Source: Nocardia speluncae NBRC 108251 (GTDB taxonomy: Bacteria > Actinomycetota > Actinomycetes > Mycobacteriales > Mycobacteriaceae). From it: a stretch of DNA of 64,000 nucleotides. Below, in pieces: positions 26,204 through 33,369 of the stretch. A program made the translations under genes and the position numbers. The stretch spans positions 62,001-126,000 of the forward strand of contig NZ_BDBZ01000036.1 in the NCBI RefSeq assembly GCF_001613245.1, read 5' to 3'. How positions within the stretch are numbered: position 1 is the stretch's first letter; every line of letters begins with the position of its first letter. The notes beneath the pieces were generated by a model. That model saw only the letters and a program-made list of their open reading frames with translations. It ran no database searches and had not been told where the DNA came from.

Positions 26204-26360
26204 TCACGCATTCCGCTGGTTCTCGACATAGTTCTTGACCACCTCCGAGGTCGCGCCGCCGATTGTGGCGACGAAGTAGCTGTTGGTCCACTGCGTCGGG
26301 AGTTTGGATCTGAGCCCGCGGGAACTCGTAGCGAAGCGTCCGCGACGAGCGGCCCTTGAA
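26204..26360 (-). pseudogene. Remnant of an IS200/IS605 TnpA (Y1) transposase
   Basis: The minus strand encodes the C-terminal third of an IS200-type transposase in two frames: KGRSSRTLRYEFPR, then after a one-base shift RSKLPTQWTNSYFVATIGG, and an ENQ-containing C-terminal helix before the stop. The family normally reads VFKGRSSR, then WTNSYFV with xxGG, then YIENQ. The catalytic HUH and Tyr regions upstream are missing, so it is dead. The upstream end abuts the stop codon of the amidohydrolase gene at 26364. Confidence 0.72.
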
Positions 26361-26363
26361 ACA

Positions 26364-27455
26364 TCACCCGACCGCCGTCACGGCGCCTACATCGATGCTG
26401 TACAGGCGTGCGGCATTTCGCCAGTACAATTTTTCGCGCTGGTCGGTGGTCAGTGCGACCGGCAGGGCGTCGGCATCGCCGGAATGCCAGTGCGGATAGC
26501 TGGATCCGAACATCACCATCTCGTCCTTGCCGGTGAAGTCCAGCCACTCTGCCGCGAACGGCGCATCGCCGGGGCCGTCGATCGTGGCGTGGACGAAATA
26601 CACATGCCCGGGCAGGTAATCGCTGGGTATCCGGGGTGCCCACGGCGTCTGTTCCAGGTGGGGCCGGCCGAAGGTGTCCATCCGCCAGGTGAACGGAGTG
26701 AGTAGATCGGCGCCCCCGTCGCCCCAGACGAATTTCAGGTCCGGGTATCGCTCGAAAACGCCCTCGGCGATCATGTTCATCAGGTGATAGATGTAGTTCA
26801 GCCCCATGAACCCGTAGTACTGCTCATAGGTGCGCGGATGGCCGGACGGTGTCGGTGGCAGTCCGATACTCTCCCCGGTCTCGATATGGGTGGCCACCGG
26901 CAGATTCGCCGCCGCGGCGGCCTCCCACAGCGGCCAGAACTGCGGTTTTCCGTACACTTCGCGCGATTGCAGCGGGATACCGAGCTGGACGATGCGGGGA
27001 TGATCACCCAGCCGTTCTATTTCGCGCAGTGCGCCGCTGATGTCCTCGGGATTGACGCGCAGCGTGCCCCGGAAGCGCTGGTGATAGGTGCCGTTGTCGA
27101 GCCAGCGCGACACCATCATGTCGTTGTGGGCGGACAGTACCGCCGTGGTGAGGTGCCGATCGGGCAGGATGCCGCGGGTCATCGGATGCAGGACGGCCAC
27201 ATCGACACCACGGTCGCCGAACAACTGCTGCCCCACGAACTCCGGGTCCGAACCCGGGTAACCGCGATGCGGTCCGCGGGCACCTTTGAGATATTCGCCG
27301 CCGGGGGCGCCGTACCAGTCCATCTCGGGGTCGGGTATTCCGCGGCTCTTGAACGGCTCGCGCAGGTGGTCGCGCATATCGTCGTTGGAGCGGAAGAAAA
27401 TATGCACGCTGGTATCGATCACCGGGGTGCGGGTGCCGTTGGGCAGATCCTTCAT
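26364..27455 (-). CDS. Second amidohydrolase-family protein with altered metal site
   Basis: A 363-residue paralogue of the neighbouring amidohydrolase. The barrel is intact (NLPVATHIETGE, LKFVWGDGGADLL), but ligands differ. The N-terminal motif is DTSVH instead of DxDxH, the EH motif is GD, and the last-strand Asp is Ser (GSSYPHWHS against SSDYPHW). Such substitution suggests a weakened metal site or a structural partner for the canonical paralogue. It is the third gene of the minus-strand operon, 64 bp after the P450. Confidence 0.83.
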   Translation of the reverse strand: MKDLPNGTRTPVIDTSVHIFFRSNDDMRDHLREPFKSRGIPDPEMDWYGAPGGEYLKGARGPHRGYPGSDPEFVGQQLFGDRGVDVAVLHPMTRGILPDRHLTTAVLSAHNDMMVSRWLDNGTYHQRFRGTLRVNPEDISGALREIERLGDHPRIVQLGIPLQSREVYGKPQFWPLWEAAAAANLPVATHIETGESIGLPPTPSGHPRTYEQYYGFMGLNYIYHLMNMIAEGVFERYPDLKFVWGDGGADLLTPFTWRMDTFGRPHLEQTPWAPRIPSDYLPGHVYFVHATIDGPGDAPFAAEWLDFTGKDEMVMFGSSYPHWHSGDADALPVALTTDQREKLYWRNAARLYSIDVGAVTAVG

Positions 27456-27519
27456 CGCGGTCCTCGTCGGGAAATCTGGAGTGCCGGCCGAACCCCGCGG
27501 TATCGGCCGGCACCGGAGG

Positions 27520-28884
27520 TCAGTACTGGAAGTCGATCACCGCGGCGTCGGGCCGCTCGGTCACCGGCGCGGCCAGGCCCTGCTCGTCGCAGATCCGCTG
27601 GAGGTGGTCGAGGGTTTCGTCCAGGCCGGGGCCGCGGCGTGCCCCGGGGGTGAAGGTGGCCGGCAGATTCCGCATCCCCTGGATCACACCGATGGTGTCG
27701 TAGTGCACCGTGCCCTTCGGATCGCAGGTGTAGTCCGGTATCCGGTCGAGCACCGCCAGCAGCATGGACTTGAACACCGTGCGGGCCACATTGGATCCGA
27801 TGCACCGGTGCACACCCAACCCGAAGCTGAAGTGCCGGTTGCCCTTACGGTCCATGACGATATCGTCGGCGTCGGGGAAGATGGTCTGGTCGCGGTTGGC
27901 CATCGCCCAGGAAAGCCACAGCCGGTCGCCCTCTTTGAAATCGATGCCCTGATAAGTGCAGTCGTCGGCGATGGTGCGACCGTCGCCCGGCGCGGGGGTG
28001 AAATACCGCAGGAACTCCTCGGTGGCCGGATCGAGCAGTTCGTCGCGGTCGCGGCTCAGTTCCGCACGCTTGTCCGGGTTCTCCGACAACCATTCGAGCG
28101 AATGAGCGGTGAGCGCTGTGGTGGTGTCGAAACCGCCGCCGATCAGCAGGCCGATCATGCCGAGCAGTTCCATATCGGGAGCCGGTTCGCCATCGATCCG
28201 CAGTTCGGTGAGTGCCTTGATCAGGCCCGGTCGCGGATCGCTCTTGGCGTCGTTGAGGCTGGTCAAGATATCGATACCCATGGTGCGGTGCATTTCCGCG
28301 ACCCGGCCGGCATCCGGCGAATCCTCGGGTGTGTAGACCGAGGCGTGCACCGGATCGCTGTACACCGACCATTTCTTCAGCGGAATGCCCAGCATGGCCA
28401 GGGTCAGTACGGCGGGCACGATATTGGCCAGATCGTCGACGAAATCGATACGGCCGGTGCCGATCTTCTCGTCGAGGCAGGCGCGGACGATTTCGTCGAT
28501 GAAGGGCTGCCAGCGTTTGACTGCGGCGGGCGACAGGTACGGGTTGAGCACCGACCGGTAGGTGCGATGCTCGGGGTCGTCCATCTCCAGCATTCCGCCG
28601 CGCACCATGGCGGCGCGGCGCGGAGTGGGAATGGAGATGCCCACGTAGCCTCGGCGTTCGTTGTGCACGTCGTGGTCGACCGAGACCTCCGGGCAGCGGG
28701 CCATTTCGAAGACCGCGTTACCGCTCGCGGCGACCCAGTGCCCGTTATAGGTATCGGTCCAGGCCATCGGGCATTTCGCGTGCATTTCGCGGGTGATCTC
28801 GGTGAACTGTTCGCGGTATTCGGGGGTGTGCCGATCGAAATGGAACCGGTTCGCTTTGCGCTGGTCGTTATCCGTAGATGCCAC
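27520..28884 (-). CDS. Cytochrome P450
   Basis: A soluble P450 of 454 residues from a GTG at 28884; the longer start at 28908 (462 residues) is possible, but AAGGGA lies ahead of the shorter one. The I-helix oxygen motif is GGGFDTTTAL; K-helix EEFLRY; the haem loop is FSFGLGVHRCIGSNVAR with Cys about 361. The C terminus has a roughly 40-residue extension beyond the usual end. Electrons probably come from a ferredoxin in this window. It is located between SDR and amidohydrolase genes, so it hydroxylates the pathway substrate at an early step. Confidence 0.9.
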   Translation of the reverse strand: MASTDNDQRKANRFHFDRHTPEYREQFTEITREMHAKCPMAWTDTYNGHWVAASGNAVFEMARCPEVSVDHDVHNERRGYVGISIPTPRRAAMVRGGMLEMDDPEHRTYRSVLNPYLSPAAVKRWQPFIDEIVRACLDEKIGTGRIDFVDDLANIVPAVLTLAMLGIPLKKWSVYSDPVHASVYTPEDSPDAGRVAEMHRTMGIDILTSLNDAKSDPRPGLIKALTELRIDGEPAPDMELLGMIGLLIGGGFDTTTALTAHSLEWLSENPDKRAELSRDRDELLDPATEEFLRYFTPAPGDGRTIADDCTYQGIDFKEGDRLWLSWAMANRDQTIFPDADDIVMDRKGNRHFSFGLGVHRCIGSNVARTVFKSMLLAVLDRIPDYTCDPKGTVHYDTIGVIQGMRNLPATFTPGARRGPGLDETLDHLQRICDEQGLAAPVTERPDAAVIDFQY

Positions 28885-29049
28885 GGTCTGTTGTCCCTTG
28901 CTGGTCACTGGCCGGCGAACCTTCGCCGGGGGCCCGGAACTCTGCGCCGCTCCGGGAGTCGTCGGATTGCCGGCCTGCCACCGGGCCGGCGGCGTGCGCG
29001 TCGATCGCCTGCGATGCGCGCGCCGCCTGCGCCGGTGGCCGGGTACGGC

Positions 29050-29910
29050 TCAGAGCTTGTGGTCGTACCACTTCAGGTAGCCGCCGCCGTCGACGCGCAT
29101 CTGCATACCGGTGACGAAGCGGGCCTCGTCGGAGACGAGATACAGGATGGCGTTGGAGATATCGACCGGCTCGATCCACGGCGTCTTCATGGCCTGCTGG
29201 ACGTGGAAGGCGGGTTCGGCGTCGGCGCGGGTCGGGTTCTCCAGATCCGGCCGGAACGAGCGGTACATGGGCTCGCTCTGCAGCATGTCGGTGTTGCAGT
29301 TGGTCGGATGCACCGCGTTGGCGCGGATACCGCGGGGCGCCAAGTGCCGGGCGATATCGAAGATGTAGTAGGACAGTGCGCGCTTGGAGTGCACGTAGGC
29401 CATACCGCCGAGGTCCGCGCCCGGGTTGTCCATCTTGCCGGTGTCGATCATCGCGGCGGTGGAACCGGTGGCGATGATGGATGCGCCCTCACCGAGGTGA
29501 GGGAGTGCGGCCTGGATGGCGTTGATGGTGCCGACGAGGTTCGTATTGATGACATCGATCCACGCCTGGATATCGGGCTGTCCCTTCATACCGGCGACAC
29601 CGGCCTGGGCGATGACGATATCGAGCTTGCCGAATTCGGCGACACCGGCGTCCAATGCTGCCTTCAGCGCGACGGCGTCGCGGACATCGGTCTGCGTCGC
29701 GACGATACGGCGGCCGGTCTTCTCGACGAGGCGCACGGTTTCCTCGAGGTCTTCGGGTGTGGCCAGCGGGTACCCGATGGTCGACATGTTCTGGCACAGG
29801 TCGACGGCGATGATATCGGCGCCTTCCTCCGCCAGTCGTACGGCGTGGCTGCGGCCCTGACCGCGCGCGGCGCCCGTGATGAATGCGACCTTGCCCTCAA
29901 CACGTCCCAC
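29050..29910 (-). CDS. Mycofactocin-type short-chain dehydrogenase
   Basis: A 286-residue SDR of the mycofactocin-coupled subfamily: the cofactor motif GAARGQGRSHAVRLAEEGAD and IIAVDLC are diagnostic. Catalytic residues lie in IIATGSTAA and YVHSKRAL. Members hold a non-exchangeable NAD and pass electrons to mycofactocin, a cofactor confined largely to Mycobacteriales and allies. It would oxidise a secondary alcohol made by the P450. It is the first gene of the minus-strand operon, with a long inverted repeat upstream at 30077-30118. Confidence 0.9.
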   Translation of the reverse strand: MGRVEGKVAFITGAARGQGRSHAVRLAEEGADIIAVDLCQNMSTIGYPLATPEDLEETVRLVEKTGRRIVATQTDVRDAVALKAALDAGVAEFGKLDIVIAQAGVAGMKGQPDIQAWIDVINTNLVGTINAIQAALPHLGEGASIIATGSTAAMIDTGKMDNPGADLGGMAYVHSKRALSYYIFDIARHLAPRGIRANAVHPTNCNTDMLQSEPMYRSFRPDLENPTRADAEPAFHVQQAMKTPWIEPVDISNAILYLVSDEARFVTGMQMRVDGGGYLKWYDHKL

Positions 29911-30076
29911 AGCATTCCCTTTCGATCTGTTTTCGAGACTCCTGCCCGGGTGTGCCGGACCGCCGGAAGTGGTGGCACGGGGCAGGGTGCGCGGCGAATG
30001 CCGCGCGTCGATCCGGCCGCGGCCCCGATGCGGTGTCGACCCAGCACCGTCGGGTACCGGTTGCGGACATACGGCT

Positions 30077-30118
30077 GTTCTCGTATGCGAAAAGAACTAC
30101 GTTTTCGCATACGAGAAC
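30077..30118. promoter_or_regulatory. 17-bp perfect inverted repeat upstream of the SDR-P450 operon
   Basis: Arms GTTCTCGTATGCGAAAA (30077-30093) and TTTTCGCATACGAGAAC (30102-30118) are exact reverse complements with an 8-bp centre. Each arm is also a partial palindrome (TTC-N8-GAA), so this may be a double operator. It is 167 bp upstream of the SDR start. The outer TTCTCG/CGAGAA resembles the half-site of the operator at 11549. It could also form a hairpin, but it has no following T-run on the relevant strand. Confidence 0.65.
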
Positions 30119-30312
30119 GGTACTCTACCCGTGGGGTCGGCGGCAAGGTTTTGCGAGAAGCCTGATCGGCTGCGGCGATTCGGATCGAAGTGCTGATTGT
30201 GGCGCTCTACCTCGCGTGATGGTTTTCGTTCGGGTGGCCCGGATGGTGGGCCGGCAACTCCGGCGGTGCGAAAAGGGGGAACGGCCATGGTCATCCGGGG
30301 CGTAAGAGGTGA

Positions 30313-30645
30313 ACCGCGATGGGTCGAAAGGCCGATGTGATCATCCGTGGTGGCGGAGAGCGTCCGCCCGCGCGAGGTCCAGGTTGTGCTGAATGCGATG
30401 CCGCAGGTCGCCGAATAGGTGGTGATCGCTCTGTCCGGTAGCCGCTTCGGTGGGGAGGTGGGGCTGCGCGGCGCCTGAATCCGGGTTGTGCGCTGCCATC
30501 GCGGGGTGAGGTGTGCGCGGCTTTTCGAGCGGGTGGGGGTTCGCGCGGCGGAAGTTGTCGGCGCGGTTGTACGAGGCCACGGACTTCCCGCGGACCCCCA
30601 GCGGCAAGATCCGGAAACATTTGACCCGGAGGGTATTGCGGCATC
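30313..30645 (+). pseudogene. Decayed 3' end of an acyl-CoA synthetase (fadD) gene
   Basis: Broken pieces of an ANL synthetase C-terminal domain are readable on the plus strand. They are MGRKADVIIRGGGERPPAR, then after a frameshift EVQVVLNAMPQVAE, a TAG stop, and VVIALSGSRFGG. Further on come FARRKLSARLYEATDFP and RTPSGKIRKHL, the latter holding the catalytic-lysine motif. At least one frameshift and two or three stops make it non-functional. The N-terminal domain is gone. It fills most of the 30119-30653 gap; I see nothing else there. Confidence 0.75.
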
Positions 30646-30653
30646 CGTCCTGC

Positions 30654-30668
30654 GAGAATAATATTCTC
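30654..30668. promoter_or_regulatory. Palindromic operator of the ring-degradation operon
   Basis: GAGAATAATATTCTC is a perfect inverted repeat (7-bp arms, 1-bp centre) 107 bp before the first gene of the plus-strand operon. It matches the site at 10675-10689 at 13 of 15 positions, which suggests one regulator for both loci. Confidence 0.75.
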
Positions 30669-30775
30669 CAAAAGGGAGATTAGCGTTTTACGCGAGTCGG
30701 TCCGGTTCGTGCCCTGCGCGACAGCCCGCCGGACCGGCGCCCCCGACTCCGCCTGCTCGCCGAAAGGACAGCGCA

Positions 30776-32425
30776 GTGCCATCGCACCAGACGCCGGTTG
30801 CCGAATCCGATCCAACGATCTGGGACGAACAGACCGATATCGTCGTCCTGGGCACCGGTGCCGCCGGACTCACCGCGGCGCTCACCGCCGCGATCGAAGG
30901 TGCCGCGGTGGCACTGTTCGAGAAGGCGCCCACGGTCGGCGGCACCAGCGCGGTCTCCGGCGGACTGGCTTGGATTCCCGCGCATTCCCGGGCCGAGCGC
31001 GAGCTCACGGTCGCCGACGCACTGGCCTATCTCGGTGCGCAGTCACTGGATTCGATGGATGACGAACTGGTCGAGGTATTCGTCCGCACGGGCGCCCGGA
31101 TGCTCGATTACGTCGAACTGCACAGCGGCGTGAAATTCGAAGTGGCCGAAGGATTTCCCGACTACAAACCGGAACTGCCCGGAGGGCGGCCCGCCGGTGG
31201 CCGGTCGATCGGCCCGGCCGCCTACGACCTGGCCCGGCTCGGTGAATGGCGAGAGCGCCTCACCACCTTCCCGCTGGACTGGAGCAATGTCGGATTCGAC
31301 GCCGAAACCCGGGCCCGGCTGCGTGCTGTCCTGGGTGATGCCTCCGCCGATGTCTGCGTCGCCGGTCAGGCGCTGGTGGCCGGGCTGCTCGAGGGCGTGC
31401 TGGCGGCGGGGATCACGCCGCGTACCGGCGCACGCGGGGTGGAGCTGATCGCGGAGAACGGGGCGATCACCGGCGTACGGATCACCATCGACGGCCGGGA
31501 GACCGCGGTCCGCGCGCACCGCGGCGTCGTCTTGGCGACCGGTGGTTTCGAATGGGATGCCGGATTGGTCAAAGCGTTTCTGCGGGGGCCGATGACCGGG
31601 CCGGTATCGCCACCGAACAACACCGGCGACGGACTGCGGATGGCCATGGCGCACGGCGCCGACCTCGGCAATATGGGTGAAGCCTGGTGGGTACCGGTGG
31701 TGCAGCTGCCGGGCGACATCATCGACGGGCGTCAGCGCAGCCGCAGTGTGCGGCTGGAACGGACCCGCCCGCGCAGCATCATCGTGAACCGGGCCGGAAA
31801 ACGGTTCGTCAACGAAGCCGCCGAATACAACTCGATGGCGGGTGCCTTCCATTACCTCGATCCCCGCGGCGGTTACGTCAACAATCCCGGCTGGATGGTG
31901 TTCGACGCCGAACACCTGCGCCGGTACGGATTCCTCGGGGTGGAACCGGGTGGCGTGGCACCGGACTGGTTCTGCGAATCGGCCGATCTCGCCGAACTCG
32001 GCGCCCGGACCGGTATCGATCCGGAAGGTCTGCGGCGCACCGTGGCCGGCTGGAACCGGGCGGTGGCCGCCGGGGCCGATCCCGACTTCGGTCGCGGCGC
32101 CAGCGAATACGACGGCTACTGGGGCGATCCCGATGCCGCAACCGTTGCGGGCCGCACGCTGGGTCCCCTCGAGACCGGCCCGTACTACGCCGTTCCGGTG
32201 ACAGTCGGCGCCATGGGTACCAAAGGCGGGCCGCGTACGGATCGCGACGCCCGGGTCCGGCATATCGGCGGCGCGGTGATTCCGGGGTTGTACGCGGTCG
32301 GCAATGCGATGGCCGGCGTGACCGGGCGGGCCTACGGCGGCGCCGGCGGAACCATCGGACCGGGAATGGTTTTCGGCTTCCGGGCCGGATACAACGCGGC
32401 CACCGGGGAGTCGGCGAAGTGCTGA
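30776..32425 (+). CDS. KstD/FRD-type FAD-dependent dehydrogenase
   Basis: A 549-residue flavoprotein of the 3-ketosteroid-delta1-dehydrogenase / fumarate-reductase fold. FAD motif DIVVLGTGAAGLTAALTAA at about 21-39, VEKAP-like loop and GGTSAVSGGLAWIP at about 57-70, ATGGFEWD, and the C-terminal FAD motif GLYAVGNAMAGVTGRAYGGA followed by GTIGPGMVFGF. GPYYAVPVTVGAMGTKGG near residue 467 matches the catalytic Tyr-x-x-x-Gly region of KstD-like enzymes. It would introduce a double bond next to a ring ketone. The product could also be a related cyclohexenone dehydrogenase. First gene of the 14-gene operon. Confidence 0.85.
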   Translation: MPSHQTPVAESDPTIWDEQTDIVVLGTGAAGLTAALTAAIEGAAVALFEKAPTVGGTSAVSGGLAWIPAHSRAERELTVADALAYLGAQSLDSMDDELVEVFVRTGARMLDYVELHSGVKFEVAEGFPDYKPELPGGRPAGGRSIGPAAYDLARLGEWRERLTTFPLDWSNVGFDAETRARLRAVLGDASADVCVAGQALVAGLLEGVLAAGITPRTGARGVELIAENGAITGVRITIDGRETAVRAHRGVVLATGGFEWDAGLVKAFLRGPMTGPVSPPNNTGDGLRMAMAHGADLGNMGEAWWVPVVQLPGDIIDGRQRSRSVRLERTRPRSIIVNRAGKRFVNEAAEYNSMAGAFHYLDPRGGYVNNPGWMVFDAEHLRRYGFLGVEPGGVAPDWFCESADLAELGARTGIDPEGLRRTVAGWNRAVAAGADPDFGRGASEYDGYWGDPDAATVAGRTLGPLETGPYYAVPVTVGAMGTKGGPRTDRDARVRHIGGAVIPGLYAVGNAMAGVTGRAYGGAGGTIGPGMVFGFRAGYNAATGESAKC

Positions 32426-32504
32426 ACCCTTCCTCGTGGCCGGGCGCACCGGGCACGAGCAGCAGGCGGTAGGCGTGGGCGAACGGATAGAGCGGAAGGC
32501 AGCA

Positions 32505-33368
32505 GTGTCGGAATACGAAAGCGTGTGGTGCGACCTGCAGGGGGTCGCGTTCAGCCAGGGATACCTGGATGTGGCGGGAGTGCGGACGCGCTACCTGCAC
32601 GCCGGTGACCGGAACAAACCGGCATTGGTCTTCCTGCACGGGTCCGGCGGTCACGCCGAGGCCTATGTCCGGAACCTGGGGGCGCATGCCGAGCATTTCT
32701 CGACCTGGTCGATCGATATGCTCGGGCACGGTTACACCGACAAACCCGGCCATCCGCTCGAGATCGATCACTACGTGCGGCATCTGATCGCCGTCCTCGA
32801 TACCATCGGCGCTCCCTGCGCACATATCAGCGGCGAATCCCTGGGCGGGTGGGTGGCGGCCCGCGCGGCCTGCGACCATCCCGGCCGGATCGACCGGCTG
32901 GTCCTCAACACCGCGGGCGGTTCCCAGGCCGATCCCGAGGTCATGGCGCGGATCGTGACCCTGTCCATGGCCGCGGCCGCCGATCCCACCTGGGAGACGG
33001 TGCAGGCCCGCATCAAATGGCTGATGGCGGATAAATCCAAGGATTACGACGATATCGTCGCGAGCCGGCAGCGAATCTACCGCCAACCCGGATTCGTCGA
33101 CGCCATGCGCGACATCATGGCGCTCCAGGATCCGCAGATCCGGGCCCGGAACCTGCTGGGGCCGAAGGAATACGGCGCGATCACCGCGCCGACGCTGGTG
33201 GTGTGGACCAGCGACGACCCCACCGCCGATGTCGCCGAGGGCACAAGGATCGCCGCCATGATCCCCGGTGCCCGGTTCGAAGTGCTCCCGGACTGCGGGC
33301 ATTGGCCGCAATACGAGGCGCCGGCGACGTTCAACGCCCTCCATCTCGAATTCCTGCTGGGTGGTTGA
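32505..33368 (+). CDS. mhpC: MhpC-like meta-cleavage product hydrolase
   Basis: A 287-residue alpha/beta hydrolase from a GTG with GGAAGG 5 bp upstream. Catalytic triad candidates are Ser112 in SGESLGGW, Asp237 or Asp238 in VWTSDDP and His266 in CGHWPQYE, as in C-C hydrolases MhpC, BphD and HsaD that split 2-hydroxy-6-oxo-dienoates. Position directly before mhpA- and mhpB-type genes makes this the ring-fission hydrolase. Some esterases share the fold, so substrate specificity is inferred from context. Confidence 0.82.
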   Translation: MSEYESVWCDLQGVAFSQGYLDVAGVRTRYLHAGDRNKPALVFLHGSGGHAEAYVRNLGAHAEHFSTWSIDMLGHGYTDKPGHPLEIDHYVRHLIAVLDTIGAPCAHISGESLGGWVAARAACDHPGRIDRLVLNTAGGSQADPEVMARIVTLSMAAAADPTWETVQARIKWLMADKSKDYDDIVASRQRIYRQPGFVDAMRDIMALQDPQIRARNLLGPKEYGAITAPTLVVWTSDDPTADVAEGTRIAAMIPGARFEVLPDCGHWPQYEAPATFNALHLEFLLGG

Positions 33369-33369
33369 T

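Noticed and set aside
30077..30118. KstR-like AAC/GTT site in the centre of the long inverted repeat
   Set aside because: The spacing AAC-N3-GTT differs from the two-base spacing of the KstR consensus, and the flanking bases do not fit.
27286..30165. 959-codon plus-strand open frame
   Set aside because: It is antisense to the well-supported amidohydrolase, P450 and SDR genes. Its composition is the mirror of their codon pattern and it has no recognisable motif.
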